A stretch of 64,000 nucleotides of DNA from Pseudovibrio sp. Tun.PSC04-5.I4 (GCF_900104145.1 NZ_FNLB01000004.1:1-64000); one strand, 5' to 3'; positions 55,132-63,969 are shown, counted from the stretch's first letter. Program-made: numbers and translations. The notes: a model not told the origin generated them from the sequence alone.

Positions 55132-55966
55132 AAGATCTTCCCATAGAAATTAATAAATGAGTATTTCGAATTACCTCCAACTCACCGGAAAGAGCGTCTG
55201 AATTTGCTCTTTCGGCATCAACAATTGAGCAGTGCTGAATGGCAGCTGATGCGCGTATGTTTTCTTCTTTGAGCACAGGCAAAATATGTGTGTGAAGCCG
55301 CGGCTTTATACGGTTTGTAGGGCCAACAACACCCATGCTGAAGAGCGCCCCAAGGCGGCCAACCATGATGGGCACTGCAACGCTGGTGACACCGTCATCA
55401 ATCTCGCCATCACAAAGCGCATATCCATCACGCCGTACGTTTTGAAGCTCTGCTGCGATGTCAGAGGCCTCAATAAGAGTGTCTTGCGTAAACTGAACAC
55501 GCTCGGTTTCCAGCAGTTCATCACGCAGCTCGGGCAATATAAAAGCAGCAATTGCTTTGGCAGAGGAGCATGCGTGAGCAGGTCTAATCCCAAGGCCTGG
55601 ATAAATATAAGATATTGATGGATTGCTGGGAGGCTCAATATGAATCAGGACCACCCGGCCACCACGATATCGTGCCAGAAAAGCCGTCTCCCCAAGTTCA
55701 ATCACAATCCGGTGGATCATAGCAGAGACAGCTTTGATCACATGAGACTCTGATTTTCCGGTGAGGGCAATTTTGATGAACCGGATACCCAGAACATACC
55801 GTTTACAGTCCTCTACCTCATCCAGAAAACCGCAGTGGAGCAGGGACGACAGATTCCGATAGATCGTTGCTCTGGGCAGCTTGGTCATCTGCGCAAGGTC
55901 GTTCGCACTGACCGGCTTGGCGGCTCCAGCAACAGATTCCAGCAGCTGTATCAAACGTTCCTGCAT
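55124..55966 (-). CDS. IclR-family transcriptional regulator of the mtoX operon
   Basis: Protein of 280 residues. Residues 1-60 form the IclR winged helix (LLESVAGAAKPVSANDLAQMTKLPRATIYRNLSSLL, shown here only as a region), followed by the effector-binding domain with RPAHACSSAKAIAAF and DDGVTSVAVPI. It is the first gene of the iclR-mtoX-SCO-MauG run and overlaps mtoX by eight bases. The effector is unknown; methanethiol or a related sulfur compound would be a reasonable guess. It is divergent from the nitronate monooxygenase gene, with a 377-base gap that should contain its promoter. Confidence 0.88.
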   Translation of the reverse strand: MQERLIQLLESVAGAAKPVSANDLAQMTKLPRATIYRNLSSLLHCGFLDEVEDCKRYVLGIRFIKIALTGKSESHVIKAVSAMIHRIVIELGETAFLARYRGGRVVLIHIEPPSNPSISYIYPGLGIRPAHACSSAKAIAAFILPELRDELLETERVQFTQDTLIEASDIAAELQNVRRDGYALCDGEIDDGVTSVAVPIMVGRLGALFSMGVVGPTNRIKPRLHTHILPVLKEENIRASAAIQHCSIVDAERANSDALSGELEVIRNTHLLISMGRSYE

Positions 55967-56343
55967 GAGATTCTCACATTACGGACGTTTGAAGCGTATT
56001 CTGAGAAAAGATTACCCGGCAACCCGTAAGATTTGACAGAGTGAAAGTGGGTTTTTGCGGCTTATGTCCTGCGAATATGCGTCACTGAGTGCTCGCAGGT
56101 TCTGCAAACATCAATCAAACGCCTCGTTGCGGCAAGGAAAATGGCAGGTTAATATTTCACCTCGTTCTTGGATGGAGGAGCCGTTCTATGTCTTTTCGCT
56201 CAGTAATTAATTCTGGAATTGCAGAATACATTACGAGCGAAACCAGAGCGCAACGAAAACGCAGCTCCTTCGAAAAACAACGAAGTTGACGAGGTGAGAG
56301 AGTGTCAAGTTCATAACACGCCATAGCATAGGGAGAAATTTTC
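55967..56343. other. Divergent intergenic region between the IclR gene and the nitronate monooxygenase gene
   Basis: The 377 bases hold the outward promoters of both genes but no clear boxes. The only coding candidate is the short reading frame at 56188-56289. Confidence 0.4.
56188..56289 (+). CDS. Possible 33-residue small protein
   Basis: An ATG at 56188 is preceded, seven bases away, by a perfect GGAGGAG. The frame is 33 codons long and encodes a basic peptide (start MSFRSVINSGIAEYI, end SSFEKQRS). The near-ideal ribosome binding site is the sole evidence; the peptide has no recognised family. It could equally be a leader for the downstream gene, 54 bases on, or chance. Confidence 0.3.
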   Translation: MSFRSVINSGIAEYITSETRAQRKRSSFEKQRS

Positions 56344-57423
56344 ATGCGACTCAACTCTAAACTACTCGATCTTTTGGGCATTGAGCTGCCGATCATTCAA
56401 GCGCCGATGGCGGCGGCAAGCGATTCTAAGATGGCTGTTGCCGTGGCCAAAGCTGGTGGTTTAGGTTCACTTCCTTGCGCCATGCTCGGCATCGACAAGA
56501 TGCGTGCCGAGATCGAGGCCTTTCGAGAGCAGACCGACAAACCTTTAAACGTTAATTTCTTTTGCCATATCCCCCCGACACCTGATCCCCTGCGTGTGAA
56601 CACCTGGAAGCAGCACCTTTTGCCTTACTATGAGGAATTGGGATTAGATCACAACGCAGCTGCTACCGCCGTAGATCGCCTTCCCTTCAATGAAGCAATG
56701 TGCGAGGTCGTCGAAGATCTCAAGCCTGAAATTGTCAGCTTTCATTTCGGTGTACCAAGCGAAGCTTTGCTTGATCGTGTCAAAGCGAGTGGTGCTGTTA
56801 TTCTAGGTTGCGCAACAACGGTTAAAGAAGCCTGCTTTCTGGAGGCTAAGGGCTGTGATGCTATTATCGCCCAAGGCTACGAAGCCGGCGGGCACCGTAG
56901 CATGTTTTTAACTGATGATATTGCCACTCAAACAAGCACCTTTGCTCTAGTCCCGCAGACTGTTGATGCGGTTAATGTGCCGGTTATTGCAACGGGCGGC
57001 ATCGCCGATGGTCGAGGTGTGGCTGCTGCTTTTTTACTCGGTGCAACTGCAGTTCAAATCGGCACGGCTTATCTCCTCACACCGGAATCGCTCATTTCTG
57101 ATCTGCATCGAGCAGCGCTAAAAACAACCAGTGTCGATAATACAGCGATAACCAACGTATTTTCAGGTAGGCCAGCCCGCGGAATTATGAATCGGATGAT
57201 GCGTGAGAATGGACCAGTGTCCGACATAGCTCCAGCTTTCCCAAGAGCCGGAGATGCCCTTGCGCCGTTAAAAGCGGGCGCTGAAACCAAAGGTAGTACT
57301 GATTTTAGTTCACTTTGGGCCGGACAGGCTGGAGCGTTGTCTATTGAAATTGGGGCACACGCGCTCACTCAGAAATTAGCGAATGATGCGGTGCAACGGC
57401 TGAAATCAATGGTGGACGCCTGA
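56344..57423 (+). CDS. Nitronate monooxygenase (2-nitropropane dioxygenase family)
   Basis: FMN-dependent TIM-barrel enzyme of 359 residues that oxidises alkyl nitronates. Seen are the N-terminal PIIQAPMAAASD and AVAKAGGLGSLPCA, the QGYEAGGHRS motif near residue 180 with the catalytic histidine, and VPVIATGGIADGRGVAAAFLLGATAVQIGTAYL (residues about 214-245) for flavin phosphate binding. A RBS (GGGAGAAA) precedes the ATG. It stands alone between the IclR gene and the thiamine riboswitch; no functional link with the nitrile hydratase or NRPS genes is evident. Confidence 0.9.
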   Translation: MRLNSKLLDLLGIELPIIQAPMAAASDSKMAVAVAKAGGLGSLPCAMLGIDKMRAEIEAFREQTDKPLNVNFFCHIPPTPDPLRVNTWKQHLLPYYEELGLDHNAAATAVDRLPFNEAMCEVVEDLKPEIVSFHFGVPSEALLDRVKASGAVILGCATTVKEACFLEAKGCDAIIAQGYEAGGHRSMFLTDDIATQTSTFALVPQTVDAVNVPVIATGGIADGRGVAAAFLLGATAVQIGTAYLLTPESLISDLHRAALKTTSVDNTAITNVFSGRPARGIMNRMMRENGPVSDIAPAFPRAGDALAPLKAGAETKGSTDFSSLWAGQAGALSIEIGAHALTQKLANDAVQRLKSMVDA

Positions 57424-57593
57424 ACGATCAATCAACAGAGCAGCCAAATACGCGCGGCCAATTTCAGGTTAAGTTGATAGCCCTCTAAAATGTGTTCAGT
57501 GCGGGATTTTGGACTCGTCTTCAGGTTAATGTGACGGCACCGTCTCAATAAGGTTGCCTTGACAGTTGTTCATAATCGTTCTAGCTAAAACGC

Positions 57594-57697
57594 ATGCAGG
57601 GGAGTCTCACTTAGGAGACTGAGAGGCTGACGGAGCGAAAGCTCGGCGACGCGACCCTTTGAACCTGACCCAGTTGATACTGGCGTAGGAAGCGAGG
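57594..57697 (+). promoter_or_regulatory. TPP riboswitch (THI element)
   Basis: The thi-box consensus is clear: GGGGAGTC near 57599, CTGAGAGG at 57619-57627, then GCGACCCTTTGAACCTGA (57651-57668) and a closing GGCGTAGGAAG around 57682-57692. These parts make the two helical arms that bind thiamine pyrophosphate. It lies 128 bases before thiC and should switch off the whole thiCOSGEF run when TPP is abundant. Confidence 0.95.
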
Positions 57698-57706
57698 ATT
57701 GTGTGC

Positions 57707-57727
57707 ATCCCACCGGGATTTTCTTTT
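57707..57727 (+). terminator. Intrinsic terminator of the TPP riboswitch expression platform
   Basis: A stem ATCCC (57707-57711) with GGGAT (57715-57719) around ACC is followed by TTTCTTTT. Directly downstream of the aptamer, it suggests control by transcription termination, although the stem is short. Pairing of the GGGAT arm with the aptamer end was not modelled. Confidence 0.55.
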
Positions 57728-57824
57728 GTAACGGCGCAATCCAGCAAGCAGGGTATTCCTGTCTGTTTCCCAGCCAAAATTCATCTGGTGTCTTTTTCGA
57801 GTTGTTGACTTGAGGAGCACCACA

Positions 57825-59624
57825 ATGAACATCCCAAATCCCCAAATTACAAAAGGCGGTTTGCCTGCTTCCCGCAAAATCTACGTAGAAGGATCTTTGC
57901 ACCCAGATATCCGCGTTCCAATGCGTGAGATTTCGGTTCACCCAACAGCTGGCGAACCACCACTTCCGGTTTATGACAGCTCAGGTCCCTACACAGACCC
58001 TAAGGTTCGAACAGGTATCTGTCAGGGGCTAACTCCGTTAAGGCGCCAGTGGATTGAAGCGCGCAATGATACAGAGGTGTATGTAGGGCGCGATATCAAG
58101 CCAGCAGACAACGGCTTTGTTCAAGGCGATCGTTTGACTCCGGAGTTTCCGGTTAAACCAATCCCTCTTCGCGGGAAGGGTGATAAAGCTGTTACCCAGC
58201 TTGCTTATGCACGTGCAGGCCTAATCACCCCAGAAATGGAATTCATCTCCATTCGTGAAAACCAGATGCGAGAATCCGTTGCTGAAGAGCGGTCAGGCAA
58301 TGACTGGGGGGCAAACATTCCAGACTATGTTACCGCCGAGTTTGTACGCAGTGAGGTTGCTGCTGGCCGAGCGATTATTCCTGCTAACATCAACCATCCA
58401 GAGAGCGAGCCAATGATCATTGGCCGAAACTTCCTCGTAAAGATCAATGCAAACATGGGCACGTCAGCCGTAACCTCCTCTATGGAAGAGGAAGTTGACA
58501 AGATGGTCTGGGCAATCCGCTGGGGTGCGGACACTGTGATGGACCTATCTACCGGACGTAACATCCATAACACTAGAGAATGGATCATCCGCAACAGCCC
58601 CGTTCCAATTGGTACGGTGCCGCTTTATCAGGCGCTGGAGAAGGTCAACGGCATAGCAGAAGATCTAACCTGGGAAGTCTTCCGTGACACACTGATTGAA
58701 CAAGCGGAACAGGGCGTCGATTACTTCACGATCCATGCCGGCGTTCGCTTGCATATGGTTCCAATGACGGTCAATCGAGTGACCGGTATTGTCTCACGCG
58801 GTGGATCCATCATGGCCAAGTGGTGCCTGCATCATCACAAGGAGAGCTTTCTTTATGAGCGCTTTGATGAGATCTGCGATATTTGCCGTCAATACGATGT
58901 GAGCTTTTCTCTTGGAGATGGCCTGCGCCCCGGTTCCATTGCAGATGCAAACGACGAAGCGCAGTTTGCAGAACTTGAAACACTTGGTGAGCTAACTAAG
59001 ATTGCTTGGGCCAAAGACTGTCAGGTGATGATTGAAGGGCCGGGCCATGTGGCCATGCACAAAATTAAAGAAAATATGGATAAGCAGCTGGAATGCTGCC
59101 ACGAAGCTCCATTCTATACGCTTGGACCTCTCACCACCGATATTGCACCGGGTTATGATCACATCACCTCGGGAATAGGTGCAGCCATGATTGGCTGGTT
59201 CGGCTGTGCCATGCTTTGCTATGTCACCCCAAAAGAGCATTTAGGTCTGCCTGATCGTGATGACGTAAAAACCGGTGTCATAACCTACAAGATTGCTGCC
59301 CATGCAGCCGATCTTGCCAAAGGTTTGCCGGGGGCACAGCGGCGTGATGATGCTCTTTCCCGTGCACGGTTTGAGTTCCGTTGGGAAGACCAGTTCAACC
59401 TTTCACTGGACCCGGATACAGCACGTGAATTTCATGACCAAACCTTGCCAAAGGACGCTCACAAAGTTGCGCATTTTTGCTCAATGTGCGGACCTAAGTT
59501 CTGTTCCATGCGGATTTCTCACGATATTCGTGCGGAAGCGCAGAAAGAAGGCATGGAAGCTATGGCCGCGAAATTCCGCGATGACGGCGAACTTTACATG
59601 CCCGTTCTGGAGCCAAGTGAATGA
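57825..59624 (+). CDS. thiC: Phosphomethylpyrimidine synthase ThiC
   Basis: Radical SAM enzyme of 599 residues that rearranges aminoimidazole ribotide to the thiamine pyrimidine HMP-phosphate. The ATG at 57825 follows GAGGAG by seven bases; an upstream TTG is rejected. Signatures are SAVTSSMEEEVDKMVWA, TVMDLSTGRNIHNTRE, FSLGDGLRPGS, EGPGHVAMHKIKEN and, close to the C-terminus, CSMCGPKFCSM, the CX2CX4C that binds the 4Fe-4S cluster. First gene after the TPP riboswitch; its stop overlaps thiO (ATGA). Confidence 0.97.
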   Translation: MNIPNPQITKGGLPASRKIYVEGSLHPDIRVPMREISVHPTAGEPPLPVYDSSGPYTDPKVRTGICQGLTPLRRQWIEARNDTEVYVGRDIKPADNGFVQGDRLTPEFPVKPIPLRGKGDKAVTQLAYARAGLITPEMEFISIRENQMRESVAEERSGNDWGANIPDYVTAEFVRSEVAAGRAIIPANINHPESEPMIIGRNFLVKINANMGTSAVTSSMEEEVDKMVWAIRWGADTVMDLSTGRNIHNTREWIIRNSPVPIGTVPLYQALEKVNGIAEDLTWEVFRDTLIEQAEQGVDYFTIHAGVRLHMVPMTVNRVTGIVSRGGSIMAKWCLHHHKESFLYERFDEICDICRQYDVSFSLGDGLRPGSIADANDEAQFAELETLGELTKIAWAKDCQVMIEGPGHVAMHKIKENMDKQLECCHEAPFYTLGPLTTDIAPGYDHITSGIGAAMIGWFGCAMLCYVTPKEHLGLPDRDDVKTGVITYKIAAHAADLAKGLPGAQRRDDALSRARFEFRWEDQFNLSLDPDTAREFHDQTLPKDAHKVAHFCSMCGPKFCSMRISHDIRAEAQKEGMEAMAAKFRDDGELYMPVLEPSE

Positions 59625-60589
59625 TCACAATCGCAGGTGCAGGCCTTGCAGGTCTTGCCTCAGCCTATGAGCTTGCCAAACGGGGCAGAGGCGTAAGGGT
59701 ATATGAGCTTGGAGAAGGCCCCGGTGAAAACAGCGTTGCCCGGTTTGCCGGGGGAATGCTAGCTCCCTATTGCGAGCGCGAAAGTTCTGAAGAAGACGTT
59801 GTGACCCTTGGAGTAACTGCAGTGGACTGGTGGGCGAAGGTTACTCCCGTCATCCGCCGGGGAACACTTGTTGTTTCCCCGCCTCGCGACCGTGCTGAGT
59901 TGACACGATTTGCCCGTCGCACTTCCAATTTTCAGGAGGTGGACGGCGAAAGTATTGGAAAGCTGGAACCTGCTCTGAAAGGACGATTTCAAAAGGGACT
60001 CTTTTTTCAAGATGAGGCTCATTTGGACCCTCGCAAAGCGCTTGTTGATCTAACCAGCAAAGTTCAGAGCATGGGAGTAGAGATTATCTACGGCTCCCAT
60101 GCTCCAGCCAATGTGGATTTGAACTGTACAGGCACAGCAGCTGCTCTATCTGCCCTGCGACCTGTGCGGGGGGAGATGGCTGTTCTTCATTGCCCGGAGG
60201 TTGAGATTACGCGCACCTTGCGTTTGCTCCATCCTCGTATGCCTCTTTATCTTGTTCCACGTTCAGACAACCACTTCATGATCGGCGGAACGATGGTGGA
60301 AAGTTCATCCAACAGAGCACCAACCCTGCGTTCGCTTTCTGAGCTAATGAGCGCTGCTTTTACCCTTCATCCAGCCTTTGCAGAGGCTAGCGTGGTGGAA
60401 ATCGGGGCTGGTTTGCGGCCCGCTTTTCCAAACAACTTACCTCGCCTTATCGAGCAAGACGGCACGCTTTATCTCAATGGGCTTTACCGACACGGCTTTT
60501 TGCTCGCACCCGCTATGGCGCAACAAGCAGCCCAAAGACTTCTTTCGGAGAGAACAGATGAAAATCATCGTGAACGCAGAACAGCGTGA
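59621..60589 (+). CDS. thiO: Glycine oxidase ThiO
   Basis: FAD-dependent oxidoreductase of 322 residues that supplies dehydroglycine for thiazole formation. The dinucleotide-binding GAGLAGLASAYELAKRG is at the N-terminus, followed by AGGMLAPYCE; LNGLYRHGFLLAPAMA near the C-terminus closes the FAD site. It overlaps thiC by four bases and its end overlaps thiS by 32. Using ThiO rather than ThiH points to aerobic thiazole synthesis. Confidence 0.94.
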   Translation: MITIAGAGLAGLASAYELAKRGRGVRVYELGEGPGENSVARFAGGMLAPYCERESSEEDVVTLGVTAVDWWAKVTPVIRRGTLVVSPPRDRAELTRFARRTSNFQEVDGESIGKLEPALKGRFQKGLFFQDEAHLDPRKALVDLTSKVQSMGVEIIYGSHAPANVDLNCTGTAAALSALRPVRGEMAVLHCPEVEITRTLRLLHPRMPLYLVPRSDNHFMIGGTMVESSSNRAPTLRSLSELMSAAFTLHPAFAEASVVEIGAGLRPAFPNNLPRLIEQDGTLYLNGLYRHGFLLAPAMAQQAAQRLLSERTDENHRERRTA

Positions 60590-60755
60590 TGTAAGCGGCT
60601 GCACGCTGGCCAAAGCTCTGGAAGAGCTGGACTTCATCAGCACAGCAATTGCAACCGCCCTCAATGGTTGTTTTGTACCGAGGGAACAACATGCAGAAAC
60701 CACCCTGTCAGAGGGTGATCGGCTGGAAGTCCTCGCACCAATGCAGGGTGGTTGA
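60558..60755 (+). CDS. thiS: Thiamine biosynthesis sulfur carrier ThiS
   Basis: Beta-grasp protein of 65 residues that ends in the required Gly-Gly (APMQGG), the tail that is adenylated and then thiocarboxylated to donate sulfur to the thiazole. The ATG at 60558 lies inside the end of thiO and gives the usual family length; longer in-frame starts run through thiO and are rejected. thiG follows one base after the stop. Confidence 0.95.
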   Translation: MKIIVNAEQRDVSGCTLAKALEELDFISTAIATALNGCFVPREQHAETTLSEGDRLEVLAPMQGG

Positions 60756-60756
60756 T

Positions 60757-61524
60757 ATGATCATCTACGGAGAGGAAATAAACTCACGCCTGCTGCTTGG
60801 CACTGCCCAGTATCCATCCCCGGTCATTTTGAGTGCCGCGATCAAATCCAGTGGAACCGACATCATCACGGTATCCTTACGGAGAGAGACAGCAGATGGG
60901 TCTGGTGCTGGCTTTTGGGATCTGTTCAAAAACACTGGCTGCAAAATCTTACCCAACACAGCTGGCTGTCATTCTGTGCAGGAGGCAGTAACAACGGCAC
61001 ACATGGCGAGGGAATTGTTTGAGACTGACTGGATTAAGCTAGAGGTCATTGGAAACTCTGACACCTTGCAGCCAGACGTCTTTGGATTGGTTGAAGCGGC
61101 GCGAATTCTGAACGCGGATGGTTTCAAAGTGTTCCCCTACACCACGGATGATTTGGTTGTTGGAGAAAAGCTAGTGGAAGCAGGATGCGAACTACTTATG
61201 CCTTGGGGCGCGCCTATTGGCTCTGGCCAAGGACTGCGCAACCCTGATGCATTGCGCACCATGCGAGCCTACTTTCCGGATATCCCTCTCATCGTAGATG
61301 CCGGGATTGGTCGACCTTCTGATGCAACACTGGCCATGGAGTTGGGTGTGGATGCAATCCTCCTCAACACGGCAGTTGCTAAAGCCGGAGACCCAACCGA
61401 GATGGCGCGGGCAATGGCACTCGCTGTCGAGGCTGGCCGTGCGGGCTATAACGCTGATCCGATGGAACGCCGTGATATGGCAGTTCCTTCAACACCTGTT
61501 CTCGGCATGGCGGAGTTGTTGTAA
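60757..61524 (+). CDS. thiG: Thiazole synthase ThiG
   Basis: TIM-barrel enzyme of 255 residues that builds thiazole phosphate from deoxyxylulose phosphate, ThiS thiocarboxylate and dehydroglycine. Seen are SRLLLGTAQYPS, the Schiff-base lysine region WIKLEVIGN, ADGFKVFPYTTDD, and LMPWGAPIGSGQGL with VDAGIGRPSDA for phosphate binding. The ATG at 60757 is one base after thiS; the stop shares its last base with the thiE start. Confidence 0.96.
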   Translation: MIIYGEEINSRLLLGTAQYPSPVILSAAIKSSGTDIITVSLRRETADGSGAGFWDLFKNTGCKILPNTAGCHSVQEAVTTAHMARELFETDWIKLEVIGNSDTLQPDVFGLVEAARILNADGFKVFPYTTDDLVVGEKLVEAGCELLMPWGAPIGSGQGLRNPDALRTMRAYFPDIPLIVDAGIGRPSDATLAMELGVDAILLNTAVAKAGDPTEMARAMALAVEAGRAGYNADPMERRDMAVPSTPVLGMAELL

Positions 61525-62117
61525 TGGAACGATTTTATCTCATTGTCGGACATGTAGACTGGATTGAGCGCCTTGTTCCACATGGAGTAAAGCTGGTTCA
61601 GCTGCGTATTAAAGACGAACCAGAAAAAGAAGTGCATCGGCAGGTAAAACTCGCAAGGGAACTGTGCGCGCATCTGGGCGCACAACTGGTCGTCAATGAT
61701 TATTGGCAAATGGCGCTAGAATTGGGCTGTGATTTTGTCCATCTAGGGCAGGAGGATATGGATACCGCCGACTTTGCTGCCCTTCGCAACGCAGGTATCC
61801 GATTTGGCCTTTCTACCCATGATGAAGGCGAACTGGAGCGGGCTCTATCTTTCAATCCAGAATATATCGCTTTGGGGCCTGTTTATCCTACCCTACTAAA
61901 AAAGATGAAGTGGGCGCCACAAGGCTTGGATCACGTCACACGCTGGAAAAGCATTGTTGGAAGCACTCCTTTGGTTGCCATTGGCGGACTAACTCCGGAG
62001 CGATTACCCGATGTCTTTGCGGCAGGTGCAGATAGCGCCGCTGTGGTGACTGACATCCAACGTGCTGCAGATCCTGTGCTAAGAACCAAAGAATGGGTGG
62101 AGGCGTGTAGGCCATGA
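61524..62117 (+). CDS. thiE: Thiamine phosphate synthase ThiE
   Basis: TIM-barrel enzyme of 197 residues joining HMP diphosphate and thiazole phosphate. Motifs are VQLRIKD for substrate binding, LVVNDYWQMALELGCDFVHLGQED with metal-binding aspartates, ALGPVYPT and VAIGGLTPE. It is slightly short for the family but complete. It shares one base with thiG and four (ATGA) with thiF. Confidence 0.93.
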   Translation: MERFYLIVGHVDWIERLVPHGVKLVQLRIKDEPEKEVHRQVKLARELCAHLGAQLVVNDYWQMALELGCDFVHLGQEDMDTADFAALRNAGIRFGLSTHDEGELERALSFNPEYIALGPVYPTLLKKMKWAPQGLDHVTRWKSIVGSTPLVAIGGLTPERLPDVFAAGADSAAVVTDIQRAADPVLRTKEWVEACRP

Positions 62118-63073
62118 AACGCTACACTCGCCAAATGATTTTGCCCGAAGTTGGGACTAAAGGGCAAGATCATCTTGCTCAATCTCATGTGCTGGTCGTC
62201 GGAGCCGGGGGCCTTGGTTGCCCAGTCCTTCAATATCTTACAGGAGCTGGTGTCGGAACCATCACCTTGATAGACCCTGATGTGATTGAGGAAAACAATC
62301 TCCACCGCCAACCACTTTACAGCATGGATGATATCGGCAAAAGCAAGGTTGAAGCCGCAGCCAGCCGTCTTACCGCTTGCAATCCTGAGATCGAACTACA
62401 CTCCTTCATAAGCACAGTTAACTCAGCCAATGTCGCCGACCTTGTTAGGCGTGTTGATCTGGTGATTGATGCAGCCGACACCTTTGCTGCCTCCTACACA
62501 CTCTCAGATGAATGCAGGCGCCAGAGAAAGCCGCTTATCTCAGCCTCGGCTCTCGGGCTTACAGGGTATGTGGGTGGTTTCTGTGGTGGAGCGCCCTCAC
62601 TACGGGCGGTGTTCCCAAATCCTCCTGACAATTCGGCAAGTTGCGCCACGACTGGTGTAATGGGGCCTGTGGTGGGAACTCTGGGTACATTGCAAGCCCA
62701 AATGGCCCTTGCTGTATTACTCAAACAATTCCCAAGCCCATTGGGGCAACTTACCACCGTGAACCTCCGAGACTTCAAGTTCGGCGGATTTTCATTTCTA
62801 AGCGCGAAGGAACCCGATTGGTACGCCCCCTTCATAGCATTATCTGAAATCCGACCTGAAGACGCGGTTATAGAACTTCGCGGAACAAAAGAAGTCCTTA
62901 CTCCAGCTGTCAGAACAGCCCAACGAATATCGCCCGAACAACTTAAAAAATACGAGTTCCACTCAAAGCAACGCATCATATTATGCTGCAAAACAGGCCT
63001 TAGATCATGGAAAGCTACAAAAGAACTCAATGAACGTGGTTACAAGAATATAGCTCTGTTTGCAGATGGTTGA
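62114..63073 (+). CDS. thiF: ThiF/MoeB-type adenylyltransferase with rhodanese-like tail
   Basis: E1-like enzyme of 319 residues that adenylates the C-terminus of ThiS. It has GAGGLGCPVLQYLTGAGVG near residue 32 for ATP, DPDVIEENNLHRQPLY, and GVMGPVVGTLGTLQAQMA. The C-terminal 50 residues contain CCKTGLRSWKA, a rhodanese-type active-site loop that may carry the sulfur, although the domain is shorter than a full rhodanese. The CXXC zinc pairs of many MoeB proteins were not seen. Last gene of the thi run; an IS5 end fragment begins about ten bases after its stop, so the operon may once have continued. Confidence 0.9.
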   Translation: MKRYTRQMILPEVGTKGQDHLAQSHVLVVGAGGLGCPVLQYLTGAGVGTITLIDPDVIEENNLHRQPLYSMDDIGKSKVEAAASRLTACNPEIELHSFISTVNSANVADLVRRVDLVIDAADTFAASYTLSDECRRQRKPLISASALGLTGYVGGFCGGAPSLRAVFPNPPDNSASCATTGVMGPVVGTLGTLQAQMALAVLLKQFPSPLGQLTTVNLRDFKFGGFSFLSAKEPDWYAPFIALSEIRPEDAVIELRGTKEVLTPAVRTAQRISPEQLKKYEFHSKQRIILCCKTGLRSWKATKELNERGYKNIALFADG

Positions 63074-63080
63074 TGAACAT

Positions 63081-63135
63081 AGAGGTGTTGCATTAATCTA
63101 AATCAGCTTACAACTTGCCCTTACCCAGTAAATTC
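63081..63135. mobile_element. IS5-family end fragment
   Basis: AGAGGTGTTGCA followed by CAGCTTACAACTTGCCCTTACC matches the outer end of the IS5 element at 7162-7200. It is cut after some 55 bases by the IS6 element at 63136. Confidence 0.65.
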
Positions 63136-63969
63136 GGTTCTGTCGCAAACTTTTATGGGTCTTGCACGACATGTGGCTGATTGTCTACAACACAACGGCT
63201 ATGTAACCATGCATTAAGGATTGCTGCTGTGATTAGTTTCAAAGGAAACCACTACCCCAATGACGCGATCTTATATGCAGTTTTCTTTTACGTTCGCTAC
63301 TCGGTTTCCTACCGCGACCTTGAGGAGATCATGCAGGAGCGTGGGGTTAAGGTTGACCACGCCACGCTTAATCGCTGGGTAGAGAAATACGCGCCTCTCA
63401 TTGCAGCAGAGGCCAAGAAGCAGAAACGTCAGGTTGGCACATCCTGGCGAATGGATGAGACCTATATCAAGGTCAAAGGCAAATGGGTGTATCAGTACCG
63501 GGCCGTTGATAAACAGGGCAAAACCGTTGATTTTATGCTCTCTGAAACACGGGATGAAGAGGCCGCGACCCGTTTCTTTGAAGAAGCTATCGGCAACAAT
63601 ATTTTGCCAGAAAAAGTAGTGATGGATAAAAGCGGAGCAAACAAAGCCGGGTTAACCAACATCAATATTTGCCACTTCCTGTCGGGGTGCTGGCTTTCCT
63701 TCATTGACATTATTCAAGTCAAATACCTCAACAATATCGTTGAACAGGATCACCGCTTTATCAAGCGCATCACCAAACCCATGATGGGATTTAAGGCCTT
63801 CCGATCTGCAGCGGCTACGCTGGATGGCATTGAGGTGGCTCACATGATCCGAAAAGGGCAACTGGGACAGGAAGACGGTCCAGCCTATCGTCAGTTTATA
63901 GCACTCGCAGGATAACTATGCCCAGACAGTAGGTGTATTCTAACCGCCTCTAAAATTTGCGACAGAACC
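63136..63969 (+). mobile_element. Complete IS6-family insertion sequence, 834 bp
   Basis: The ends are terminal inverted repeats: GGTTCTGTCGCAAACTTTTA at 63136-63155 and the inverse AAAATTTGCGACAGAACC ending at 63969. It carries one intact transposase gene. The element has landed in an IS5 fragment. No 8-bp target duplication could be confirmed by eye. Confidence 0.85.
63229..63915 (+). CDS. IS6-family transposase
   Basis: DDE transposase of about 228 residues from the GTG at 63229 (start of ISFKGNHYPNDAILYAVFFY); a TTG at 63181 would add 16 residues without family similarity. The early YRDLEEIMQERGVKVDHATLNRW is the helix-turn-helix region. Catalytic acids are in WRMDETYIKVKG, VVMDKSGANKAG and NNIVEQDHRFIKR. 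All regions are intact, so it may be active and able to form cointegrates, the usual IS6 outcome. Its sequence differs from that of the IS6 fragments with the RERAMQRFKSPG end at 1-270. Confidence 0.92.
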   Translation: MISFKGNHYPNDAILYAVFFYVRYSVSYRDLEEIMQERGVKVDHATLNRWVEKYAPLIAAEAKKQKRQVGTSWRMDETYIKVKGKWVYQYRAVDKQGKTVDFMLSETRDEEAATRFFEEAIGNNILPEKVVMDKSGANKAGLTNINICHFLSGCWLSFIDIIQVKYLNNIVEQDHRFIKRITKPMMGFKAFRSAAATLDGIEVAHMIRKGQLGQEDGPAYRQFIALAG

